In this document: positions 1 through 13,586 of the stretch, piece after piece
How positions within the stretch are numbered: the first letter of the stretch is position 1
Layout: each line of letters begins with the position of its first letter
Made by a program: the position numbers and the translations under genes
Notes under the pieces: model-generated
The model's database searches: none
What the model was told of the DNA's origin: nothing
The model's input: the letters and a program-made list of their open reading frames with translations, nothing else
Origin: Haplosporangium gracile
Taxonomy: Eukaryota; Mortierellomycota; Mortierellomycetes; Mortierellales; Mortierellaceae
DNA length: 14,647 nucleotides
NCBI GenBank assembly: GCA_015499985.1
Contig: JAAAUF010000992.1
Span: 1-14,647, forward strand
Reading direction: 5' to 3'

Positions 1-10
1 TTTTTGCTAG

Positions 11-996
11 CTGAAGAAGTTCAGGTTCTCGGGCACACACTTAATCCCTGCCGGACTCTCCAAACCCTTTATTGTAAGTCCCAAAACGATAAAAAGAGGA
101 ACTTTCTATGTAACATTGGCTACTTCTTGTTCAATCAAGCTTGCTTTAAAGTACCCATAAAAAAGAAATTAATTTCAGCACAAAATATACTTCTCAACCA
201 AAAAAAAAAAAAAAAATAGGACATGGATGAAGAAGGCGAGGATGACGATGAAGAAGACGAGGACGAAGAGGACGACGAGGACGTAGAAGGAGAAGGCGAA
301 GGGGAAGGCGAGGATGACCTGGATATGGGGCGAGATCTCGACGAGGACATTGGTCAGTCCGGCGATGAGGAACACGGCGAGGAGGACGACGAAGATACCC
401 ACAACTACAACGATCAGAGCAATAGTATCGATGACAATGACAGCCAACAGGATATGATGCTGGTCATGGACCGTCTGTTGGAAAAAGAGCGCCGGAACAC
501 GACAATCCATGAGCAGGATGAACTGGATCATTGCCAAAGGATTGACGACCAGTCGTTCATCTACAGTCCGTACCCATCTCGCCGCTATCACAAAGACTAT
601 AACGGCGACAGCAACAATGGTAGTGACGGTGATGGTGACGAGGGCGATATCGATGATAGTAACAGTATTATCGATGATAGAGACACCCAATTCATTCGCC
701 ACCGTCTACGTCCACGTGAATCCTACCACGACGAAGAAGACGATGATGCTGATCGACAGGGATTTGACGAAGACGAACAAGGCAATATGGCCAGGTGGTC
801 GAGGCAACAACAACTCATGGAGCAGCAACTCTTACAGGAACAGCAACAAGAGGAAGACGAAGAAGAAATGTACGAGGAGCGCGATCTGGACGCCGATATC
901 GAAGTCGCCAGCAGTTTCGGTGGTGGCAGTGACTACGATGAGTATGACCACGACGAATGCACTTCACGGTATCGGACGCCATCTCCACAATTGTAA
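11..996 (+). CDS. C-terminal part of an acidic, Q-rich protein of unknown function (5' end outside the window)
   Basis: I do not recognise this protein. Two exons are visible: 11-73, after an acceptor ending in TAG at 8-10, and 220-996, joined in phase 0 across an intron at 74-219 with a GTAAGT donor. In-frame stops at 8-10 and 217-219 force both acceptors. The visible part is 279 residues. It opens with a short ordinary segment (LKKFRFSGTHLIPAGLSKPF), then a run of almost only Asp, Glu and Gly (about residues 22-55), then a mixed polar region with Ser/Asn/Asp repeats, then a Gln/Glu-rich stretch near residues 212-235 that may form a helix or coiled coil. It ends in TPSPQL. The composition predicts disorder, as in tails of nuclear or chromatin-associated proteins, but that is only inference. 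The gene could be independent from the ATG at 223, but there is no promoter-like sequence there and the upstream exon joins in frame. Confidence 0.6.
74..219 (+). other. Intron with a poly(A) run just before its acceptor
   Basis: The donor is GTAAGT at 74-79. The acceptor TAG at 217-219 follows directly on 17 consecutive A (200-216), where a pyrimidine tract would be expected. A pyrimidine-type acceptor (ATTTCAG) sits at 172-178, but using it would put the in-frame TAG at 217 inside the message, so the downstream site is needed to reach the acidic reading frame. Confidence 0.55.
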
Positions 997-1008
997 ACGC
1001 CAAAAACA

Positions 1009-1014
1009 AATAAA
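1009..1014 (+). terminator. Poly(A) signal of the acidic-tail gene
   Basis: A canonical AATAAA lies 13 bases after the TAA stop at 994-996, inside an A-rich stretch. The opposing USP7 gene stops at 1168, so the two convergent genes have only 171 bp between stop codons. Nothing else is recognisable in 1015-1167 except a T-run followed by a G-run near 1080-1093. Confidence 0.55.
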
Positions 1015-1167
1015 AACACAATAAGAAAAGGATATATGTTTGAATTGGTTGTTATTGTAGGCAGTTACTTAGTAATATATTTTTTTTGGGGGGTTGTTGT
1101 TTGTTGATGTTTTGCGCTCTTCCGCCTGCTCAATCCTGCTCCTCGGTCTGCTCTGTCAACGACTTTT

Positions 1168-6529
<5,362 letters not shown>

Positions 6530-6800
6530 TTTGGCGTGAAGATAGTTGTAGACGAGTACGAGGGCGCAGAGGACGAGGAGAGTCTGAGGGTTGGCGAGTC
6601 TAGTTAGATAGGGTAGGAGGTCAATGGTGGATAGCTCCGAGTTGGCTCAGCAAGCGGTTGGTCTTGCCGAGAAAAATGTGGGTGGGGGTGGTGGTGGTGT
6701 TGTTGCTTGTGTCTGTGGGTGAGAGCGATGCTCAATGGGAAAAAAGAATCGCAAAAAACGAAAAAAGAGGAACAAAGAAGAAGTGACGAGAAGAAAAGAG

Positions 6801-6840
6801 AAGGAAGGAAGGAAGAAAGAAAGAAAGAAAGAAAGAAAAG
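6801..6840. repeat. GGAA/GAAA microsatellite
   Basis: About three GGAA units are followed by about six GAAA units. They lie in the purine-rich half of the divergent promoter. The long minus-strand open frames here (rich in F, L and S) are by-products of this simple sequence. Confidence 0.85.
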
Positions 6841-7183
6841 AAACAAAAAATGTCGTCTCGTCGGAGGGGAACAAAGAATAAAAGAAAAAATGGTCGACTT
6901 GTCAACAGTCCAGGTTCACTTCAGGTCAAGAAATATGAAGGGAAACTGTGGAAACAAGAAGAAGGGAGAGATAATGAAGAGAAACGAAGAAGAAGGAGAA
7001 CAAGAAGTGAGTGACAAAGGACAACGCATATACAGCAACAAGCCATGGGAGGATTTGTTGTTGACGACGACGACGCTCTGTCTGTCTTTTCTCTCACTCA
7101 CCACCATGCTCTCCCTCGCTCTGTTCCCTCCTTTCTTCCTCGATAGACACGTTCTGTCCTTCTTCATGACGTACAGCTCTCAT

Positions 7184-7189
7184 CACGTG
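7184..7189. promoter_or_regulatory. CACGTG E-box palindrome
   Basis: A perfect six-base bHLH-type palindrome 113 bp upstream of the WD40 gene start, with a CRE-like TGACGT 11 bp before it (7168-7173). Such sites bind Cbf1/USF-type and CREB/ATF-type factors in other eukaryotes; use here is unproven, and a single hexamer can occur by chance. Confidence 0.3.
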
Positions 7190-7301
7190 CGCCTTAGGAC
7201 TGCTTTCCATCCTCGCCCATTTTAAGCCGGTCTAGCTCAGCTAAAGCAAAGCCCAGCAAGCTACCAGCAAGTAAGCACCAACACCCAAAACTATTCCCGC
7301 C

Positions 7302-9708
7302 ATGTCGGCATCAAATGCCCCAGGTCACCAGTCATCCCAGCAAGTCGACCCTGCTATAGAAAAGCTCGTCCGCGAACAAAAGTCTCTCAAGGCAAAGATC
7401 GATGTTCTCGAGGCCGAAAACAAGGCCCTCAAAAAGTCTCTTTTCGAACTCTCTTACATCTACTCTGCCCAACTTGGCTCATCCAATAACCATCCCAATA
7501 GCAACAGCAACAATACCAACCCGATGTCGCCTCCACTCGACAAAAACACCAGCGGGATCAATGGCAATTTGTCTGCATCCTCAACAACGGTGCCATCAGC
7601 TCAAACTGCCAATAATATCTTCAATGCAACAGGATCTCATCACAGCGATATGGTCCTGGCCGTCGGACAACTCTTATCCAACATGTCGGCAGCCCAGCAG
7701 AGTCACGGCGCAGAGACTGCGTCATTCAATCCGGCTAATGGCTCTGATGCGGTCTCAAGGGGCACAGATGCGCAGCTCAAGAGTGCAACAGACCTGATCA
7801 AAGTCGAGGAAGACAGCGTGCGCCGCCTGAACATGGGCAATATTGGTGAGTGAGATTCCATCCATCTCTTTTTTTAAGAGCTTGTTGTGGTGGTTATTTT
7901 GGGCCATGTATGTGATTCAATGTCTTATTCATCTTGACATTGACGTTGATGTTCCAAACGTTCCTCGCCCCCCGTCTCTCTAGTATCGAGGCAGGATGGG
8001 TCGTCGAAATCGGATGGCAGGCAGTTTTTCTTGAAGAATGATCTCAAGGGACATCAGGGGGCAGTGTATGCAGTTCAGTACTCTCCCAATGGCAAATATC
8101 TCGCAACAGGCTCGTTTGACAAGACTGTGAGGATCTGGGATGGCACTACAAATCAAAACGAGGTGAAGCACAACTCCTCTCCTCACCCATAGAGAGGGAT
8201 CCCGCCAGTTTTTTTTCTTATCTCGCGGGATGCGCTGCTTCTTAATACGCGCATAGGCCTTGCGCCGTTTGTATTACCCTACTAATGACTTTTTACACTC
8301 CATTTTATACTATGTCAGCTCTATGTGCTTAAAGGGCATGGACTCAATATTTCCGATCTGGCATGGGATCACGACTCGACCTTGCTACTCTCAGGAGCAT
8401 ACGACAAAACATGCAAGCTGTGGGATGTGGAGTCTGGAAAGCAATTGGACAGCTTTGAAGGCGAAGGATTCGTCCAGTGTGTGCGATTCCATCCTCAAGG
8501 TACAAATGCGTCGAAAGTATGATCATTGACACCATTGCCTCAAAGGGTTAATGTTACAGGACTAACCAAACTATTTGGACTTGTTTAGATAACCATATTT
8601 TCTTTAGTGGTACTACGCGCAACATGCTGACCATGATCGACACCAGGAAGGACATCAACCCTACATCTGGTTCAGCTATTACCATCAAAAACGATACCAT
8701 GGTTAACTCCATGTAAGGATGAAGCTTGCCTATTGAGTTGACATTCAAATGGTTTAACTATGTTACCCATGTCCACTCTAATCATACGCTACCATTTTTT
8801 CGTTCAATACTAGCTACGTGTATCATGACGGTCTGACAGTCATTTCGGGAGACTCTTTAGGATACTTAAAGACATGGGATATGCGCACGGGCAAGATTCT
8901 GCAGTCGATTTTAAACGAACCCACCAAGAAGCCTATTTCGCATTTGGCCATTTCCAAGCAACGTGGCTCGGCTGACGGAGTCAGCATGGCAGAAACAGAG
9001 GAGCCTGAATCACGATGGCTCGCAGTGAACAGTTATGACAATGGTAAGCCATGTTTTTTTTGTTGCGTCGCGCTGGATGTGGACAGAAGCTTGAATATTT
9101 GTACGAAATATATTGAAAATTTACACCGGATTTTTGTTACTACAACTTTGACTCAAAAACAATAGTGATCCGAGTGTACGATCGAGGATTCGAGCCGCCT
9201 ACAACCATACCTCGCCTAGTTTATTCTCTTAAAGGATACAGGAACAAGCACTGGCCTATCAAGAGTGCATTCTTCCACGGAAAAGATTGTAAGTCGAGTC
9301 CAAAACACCTCTTTCATTTTCGTTTACACTGCTAGCAGCGAAATTAAAATGTAAAGAAACTGATACCAATGAGCATTCGTTACTTTTGTCATAGATATTG
9401 CTGGAGCTGCAGGCAGACGGACTGGAAAAGTACGCGGAGGAGATGGAGACGAGGCACCACCGATCATCTCGGACAAGGACATCCCATTGGAATCGAGTCT
9501 TATCTTGGCTTCAGGATCGATGGACCCATATGTGTACCTCTTTGACGTGGGCGCTGGCGACGGTCAGTACGAAGTCCTGCAGAAGCTCTCTGGCCATACG
9601 GACCGCGTGTATGACGTCGACTTCCACCCTGTAGACCACGTTCTTGCATCAGGCTCTGCAGACTTCAGTGTCAAGGTCTGGGGACGTGCCTCCAAGAGGA
9701 AGAAGTGA
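7302..9708 (+). CDS. Leucine-zipper / seven-bladed WD40-repeat protein, WDR13-like
   Basis: Probably a scaffold protein; no enzyme motif is present. Exons: 7302-7845, 7984-8162, 8319-8499, 8589-8712, 8814-9043, 9166-9288, 9395-9708, total 1695 nt, 564 residues, all phases consistent. Residues 17-52 form a coiled coil with Leu at 22, 29, 36, 43 and 50. Residues 53-180 are Ser/Asn-rich and probably disordered. From about 202 to 557 I count seven WD blades, the clearest ending in GSFDKTVRIWD, GAYDKTCKLWD, GDSLGYLKTWD and GSADFSVKVWG. Blade order and the final HTDRVYDVDFHP...LASGSAD segment resemble vertebrate WDR13, but the coil does not belong to WDR13 as I know it. Blades 2-3 also resemble Prp17/CDC40. 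The exact family is uncertain. The start is in good context (CGCCATGTC), and the basic tail RASKRKK could aid nuclear entry. Confidence 0.85.
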
Positions 9709-9850
9709 GTGTCCAGCTGTAGCAGCTATTTTTTTTTTTTGAGCGACTAAGGATGCAAAATCATTCTAGAAGTAAAAACAAAAACTACACAACATGTTAT
9801 TATTTTTATTGGTCGAGTACTTTATTCCAGTGTTCTTAAAGAACATTTAT
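9709..9850. terminator. Shared 3' region of the convergent WD40 and dehydrogenase genes
   Basis: Only 142 bp separate the two stop codons. On the minus strand AATAAA occurs at 9851-9846 (overlapping the stop), 9826-9821 and 9810-9805, serving the dehydrogenase gene. No canonical plus-strand AATAAA is seen after the WD40 stop, only A-rich sequence from 9756. The two transcripts probably overlap or abut. Confidence 0.5.
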
Positions 9851-11303
9851 TTACAGCTTTCCGAGACGAACAGCGCCGTCGATACGGATAATCTCGCCGT
9901 TCATCATGGGGTTCTCGATGATGGCACAGGCGAGGTGAGCAAACTCGCTAGGCTTGCCCATACGGTAGGGGTGGATCATGTGCTTCTCCAAGTTGGAGTC
10001 CTTGACAGCGTTGCCCATTGGGGTACCTGTAAGATTTGAAGTAGGAAGGCAAGGTGAGAGTCAGATCAGGGCTGAGCTTGTAAGGAGAAAGTCGTCAGCA
10101 CGGTAGTGGTGCAAGTACTTACCAAAGAAACCGGGGGCAATGGTGCAGACGCGGACCTGGCCAGCCAGATCGCGAGCCATAGGCAAGGTCATACCGGCAA
10201 CACCACCTGTTTGGTTTGATTACATTGCGAAAGAGGAAAAGCAAAGGTTAGTGGCTTTGCTGTGTTTAGCTGCAGTTGCTTCTGAATCAATGCTATAAAA
10301 GCTCTTAATGTACCTTTAGAAGCAGAGTAGGCAGTCTGGCCGGCTTGTCTGTGAGAGAAATAGGAATGAATAACAAAAATCGATCAGTGAGTGCCGAAGA
10401 TCCTCAGAGGAATGGTTATTTTAAAAAACCAATTAAAAGAGAAAGTCTTTACCCTTCGGTGTAAGCAATAGAGGCGACGTTGATGATAACACCAGGATCC
10501 TCTTCCTTCTCAGATGACGCCTTGATGTTGGCAATGATGTGAGCAGCGACCAGGCGGCAAACGTTGAAGGTACCGATGAGGTTGATCCTGACCACCTCGG
10601 TAAAGATATCCAGAGGCTGAGGCTCGCCGTTCCTGAATACGATCTGCATATGTCCCATCGATCCCGTTAAGTTATGCAATTTCAGTTGAGAAAAAGAGAC
10701 ACAAAAAAGGGGTCGGTTTAGCCTGTGGATCGATCGGTCGGCTCACAGGAGGGTTAAAGTACCAGTGGATAGGCGCATACAAGAACAAACACTAAAGGTC
10801 TTCTTCAAGTTGTTTTCATACCTTTTGTGCCATGCCAACACCTCCACAGTTGACGACTCCCGAGATGTTTCCAAAGGCAGCAACACCCTTCTCGATCGAG
10901 CTGGTAACCGACTCCTCTCCTGCAACATCGGTTGCGCCAGGCCAAAAGACTGAGCCGGTCAATTCGGCAGCAAGGGCTTCGCCGCGTTCTTCATTGATGT
11001 CAAACACGATCACCTTGCCGCCCTTCTCGACAATGTTGCGAACAGTCGCTTCACCTAATATCATAAGGTTTTTATCAATTAGGAGGTTGGTTTTTTGTGA
11101 AAGAGACATGTATTTAACTGAAAGAGGAGGGACTCGCTCTTACCGAGACCAGAGCTTCCGCCTGTCACAATGAAGGTCTTTCCTTGTATGTGCCTATGAT
11201 AGATAGTCAGTCCGCATAGGAGTTATTGATGTTAGAGTCTTGAGGTATGAGAAGCACCTGTAGTGTGAGGAGAGTGGAAGATGACAGTAAGTTGATCTCA
11301 CAT
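9851..11303 (-). CDS. HSD17B10: Short-chain dehydrogenase, 3-hydroxyacyl-CoA dehydrogenase type 2 (HSD17B10-like)
   Basis: An NAD-dependent SDR. The family oxidises 3-hydroxyacyl-CoA, including 2-methyl-3-hydroxybutyryl-CoA in isoleucine breakdown, in mitochondria. Exons (minus strand): 11303-11302, 11193-11144, 11054-10822, 10643-10453, 10348-10314, 10206-10123, 10026-9851, giving 771 nt and 256 residues; human HSD17B10 has 261. Seen: the cofactor motif TGGSSGLG (11-18), D40-type acidic region [14 protein letters not shown] (86-89) where NNAG/NCAG is usual, catalytic S153 in INVASIAY, Y166 and K170 in YSASKGG, and the family tail [17 protein letters not shown]. The Ser-Tyr spacing of 13 equals the human enzyme. 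The first codon is assembled from AT at 11303-11302 plus G at 11193, over a 108-bp intron. An alternative first exon (11738-11680) also splices in frame and would add 19 residues, but needs a 486-bp intron. Family identity is strong; substrate is inferred. Confidence 0.88.
10314..10348 (-). other. 35-nt exon carrying the dehydrogenase active-site Tyr and Lys
   Basis: Bounded by TCTCACAG before and GTACAT after, in phases 2 and 1. It encodes [11 protein letters not shown], so both catalytic residues of the YxxxK motif lie on it. Skipping it would shift the frame and remove the active site. Confidence 0.8.
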
Positions 11304-11772
11304 TGTGTACGTGTATGTGTTAAATGAGAGTTGTGAATGTAAACGAGAGGGTGAGAGGAACGGAAGGAGGAAGGGAGAGCACAAAGAAGTGAGGGTGTGG
11401 GGGAGAATTGAAGAAGAAAGGAGAAGAGAGAGAAAAGAAGAGCTAGCGCAAACAAAAAAAAGAAAAAGAAAAAAAAAATGGCCTCGCTTTGACTAAAGTA
11501 GGAGAATGTGGAGAGTAGAGGGATCGGATAGACCGTTGACTGGTTGGATAGAGCGCGGTGATTGAGGATGAAAATATGCGAGCCGAGGAAAATGAACAAG
11601 TAGGAGTGAGAGGGGCGAATTGGTTGAATAATGAACCTGTTGACTGCGTTGGTTTTTTACGATCAGCAGAAGTGCTCACCTATGAATAGAGTTGATCGGT
11701 ATGGGCAACGGCAACTGAGGAAAGAGTGAAGGCAGCATAACGCGTATTAGCCCATATGTGTGTCCTAGGCAA

Positions 11773-11778
11773 GAGTCA
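11773..11778 (-). promoter_or_regulatory. Second TGACTC core (reverse orientation)
   Basis: GAGTCA on the plus strand is an exact TGACTC on the minus strand. It lies 436 bp before the HIS5 start and 470 bp from the dehydrogenase start, so it could serve either gene. On its own a six-base match is weak evidence. Confidence 0.3.
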
Positions 11779-11958
11779 AAGGCAGACGACATGTAATCGT
11801 GTATATAGCGAGGTCGCCCCGTGGGTATTATCCCTTACCTTGACCTGCCGCGCCATATTATTCAGGCTGTCCCTGTTAACTAACCCCGCTCGGAGAATAT
11901 CATTACGGGTCCAAGATCCCTGCCCTGCCAGCCAGTCACCACAAAATGCAAAAGTCAG

Positions 11959-11965
11959 TGACTCA
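11959..11965. promoter_or_regulatory. TGACTCA, Gcn4/CpcA-type site upstream of HIS5
   Basis: A perfect seven-base Gcn4/AP-1 consensus 249 bp before the HIS5 ATG. In ascomycetes this element drives general amino-acid control of histidine genes. A second exact core, GAGTCA (TGACTC on the other strand), is at 11773-11778, and one-base variants CGACTC and CGACTCA are at 12013-12018 and 12024-12030. Function in this fungus is inferred. Confidence 0.5.
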
Positions 11966-12213
11966 ATGTGAACAGAGGCAGAAAAATGCGATAAAGAAAA
12001 TAAAAAAGTGAACGACTCTTATTCGACTCACTCCTCTTTTTTGTTTTTTCTCACTCCTCCTATTTCCTCCTTCTTTTACTACTTTTGCATTCACTTCTTC
12101 TCATTTGCATTTCAGTTCTTTTCATTCTCATTCACTCGCCCATACTTCATACTTTGCATACCTTGCATATCTTGCACTCCCTTGCTACACTCACCCACTT
12201 ATACCTTTCCAAA

Positions 12214-13586
12214 ATGACTGCTACAACCTTTGACATCAAGAACATTGTTCGGCCTAATATCGTGGCCTTAAAGCCCTACCGCTGTGCCCGCGATGACTAC
12301 TCCTCAGGAGTATTGCTCGACGCCAACGAGAACGCCTATGGTCCTGCCCTGAACCCTACATCTGAGGCTGCCGTCTCGAGCTCAGGACTTGACATCAACC
12401 GCTACCCTGACCCTCACCAGCACGACCTCAAGAACCTGATCGCAAGGTTCAGAAACATTCAGGGCGGTCCTGAAAACTTCTTCCTTGGTGTTGGTAGTGA
12501 CGAAGTCATCGACATGCTCTTCCGCGTCTTCTGTGTGCCCGGCAAGGATGCTGTCTTAATTACCCCTCCTACCTACGGCATGTATTCTGTCTCTGCGCAG
12601 ATCAACGATGTTCAGGTCCACAAGGCCAACTTGACTCTGGACGGCCAGTTCCAATTGAACGTCGAAGAGGTACAGTCTCCAAATGAAAGGACAAAGAGTC
12701 AATCTCCGCTGGTACCAGTCAACAACGAACAGGGTCCTAATGCTTTGTTATTGTTTACTGTTTTTGATATCATAGATCGAGAAGCAGGTGACAGCTCACC
12801 CCAACATCAAGATCATCTTCTTGTGCAGCCCAGGAAACCCTACAGGATCTGCTCTGAGTCACGAAAGCATGAAGCGTGTTTTGACTATGCCCAACTACAA
12901 GGGAATTGTCGCCGTGGATGAGGCTTACGTGGACTTTATCGATGCTGGAAAGGAGGGAACGACGGCAACCTGGGTCAAGGATTACCCCAACATTGTTGTC
13001 ATGCAGACTATGAGCAAGAGTTTTGGGCTGGCTGGGGTTCGGTAAGAGTTATTCTTTGTGATTGTTGGATGTCCATGATAATGAAAACACCTCAATAGTG
13101 TATAATATACTTATCCTCACCCTCGTCTTTTTATTAAAAAATAGCTTGGGAATCGCAATTACATCGCCTGAGATCGCGTTTTATATGAACGCCACCAAGG
13201 CACCCTATAACATTGCCAGCACCACTTCAAGAGTCGCACAGGAGGCACTCCAACCCAAGGGTCTTGAGATTCTTCACAAGCACATCACAGTCATGGTTCA
13301 GGAGAGAGACAGACTCTTAGAGACCTTCAAGTCGATCACCGGCCTCGGCCGCGTTTTGGGCACCAACGACTCGAACTTTGTCTTGGTCGAGATTCTTGAC
13401 AAGGATGGCAAGCCCAGCAATGACCGCGCTTTCAAGATCTACACGGATATGGCATCAAGACAGGGGCTTGTCGTGCGATTCCGGGGTACCGAGATTGGCT
13501 GCGAGGGTTGCCTACGCATTACTGTCGGTACCCCTGAGGAGAACGATGTTGTGATCCGTCGCCTGACCGAGCAGCTTTCTTCTTAG
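12214..13586 (+). CDS. HIS5: Histidinol-phosphate aminotransferase
   Basis: A pyridoxal-phosphate enzyme of histidine biosynthesis: imidazole acetol-phosphate plus glutamate gives histidinol-phosphate plus 2-oxoglutarate, in the cytosol. Exons 12214-12669, 12776-13041 and 13145-13586 sum to 1164 nt, 387 residues; yeast His5 has 385. Introns (106 and 103 bp) have GTACAG and GTAAGA donors and TAG acceptors. Seen: LLDANENAYGP near residues 34-44, NRYPDPHQ, SPGNPTG (170-176), cofactor Asp in VDEAYVDF (D200), the cofactor Lys in MSKSFGLAGVR (K233), and the substrate-carboxylate Arg in LRITVGTPEEN (R365). The start at 12214 has context CCAAAATGA; the frame stays open upstream for over 40 codons but has no ATG, so this start is secure. 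All landmark residues are intact, so the enzyme should be active. Confidence 0.96.

Larger units (their letters stand above)
6530..7301. promoter_or_regulatory. Divergent promoter region between USP7 (-) and the WD40 gene (+)
   Basis: These 772 bp hold no convincing gene. The plus strand is strongly purine-rich from about 6720 to 7010, so it is CT-rich on the USP7 sense strand. It turns pyrimidine-rich from about 7073 to 7145, which is CT-rich on the WD40 sense strand. Between USP7's ATG and the tract, the sense strand shows no other ATG over about 200 bases, consistent with a 5' leader. TGACGT (7168-7173) and a CACGTG palindrome (7184-7189) lie 110-135 bp before the WD40 start codon. The start sites themselves cannot be fixed from sequence. 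Confidence 0.6.
11304..12213. promoter_or_regulatory. Divergent promoter region between the dehydrogenase (-) and HIS5 (+)
   Basis: These 910 bp hold no gene I can support. The plus strand is purine-rich at about 11340-11500 (CT-rich on the dehydrogenase sense strand) and pyrimidine-rich at about 12029-12140 (CT-rich on the HIS5 sense strand). A TATATAG lies at 11802-11808. TGACTC elements occur at 11773-11778 (reverse) and 11959-11965. Short repeats of TTGCAT/TTGCAC occupy 12085-12185, just before the HIS5 start. No ATG occurs in the last 200 bp before HIS5, consistent with a clean 5' leader. Confidence 0.6.

Noticed and set aside
175..702. Minus-strand 175-codon open frame, hydrophobic
   Set aside because: It is the complement of the acidic D/E coding region (GAC/GAG read backwards gives V/I/L/F). 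No promoter, no recognisable domain.
6604..6874. Two overlapping minus-strand open frames rich in F, L and S
   Set aside because: By-product of the GA/CT simple sequence; low-complexity translation only.
7225..7300. Possible tRNA (a TAGCTCAGC box-A-like string)
   Set aside because: No matching B box and no cloverleaf stems can be drawn.
11443..11679. Minus-strand open frame with an N-terminus looking like a mitochondrial presequence (Ser/Arg-rich)
   Set aside because: It would be attractive as a targeting exon for the dehydrogenase, but I find no good donor that joins it in frame, and it runs into CT-rich simple sequence.
11680..11738. Alternative first exon of the dehydrogenase (MLPSLFPQLP...)
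   Set aside because: It splices in phase, but requires a 486-bp intron while other introns here are mostly 90-200 bp, and it puts the CT-rich promoter tract inside the intron. Kept only as an alternative.
12085..12213. In-frame extension upstream of HIS5
   Set aside because: No ATG in this stretch; the known family N-terminus begins at 12214 and the length then matches yeast His5.
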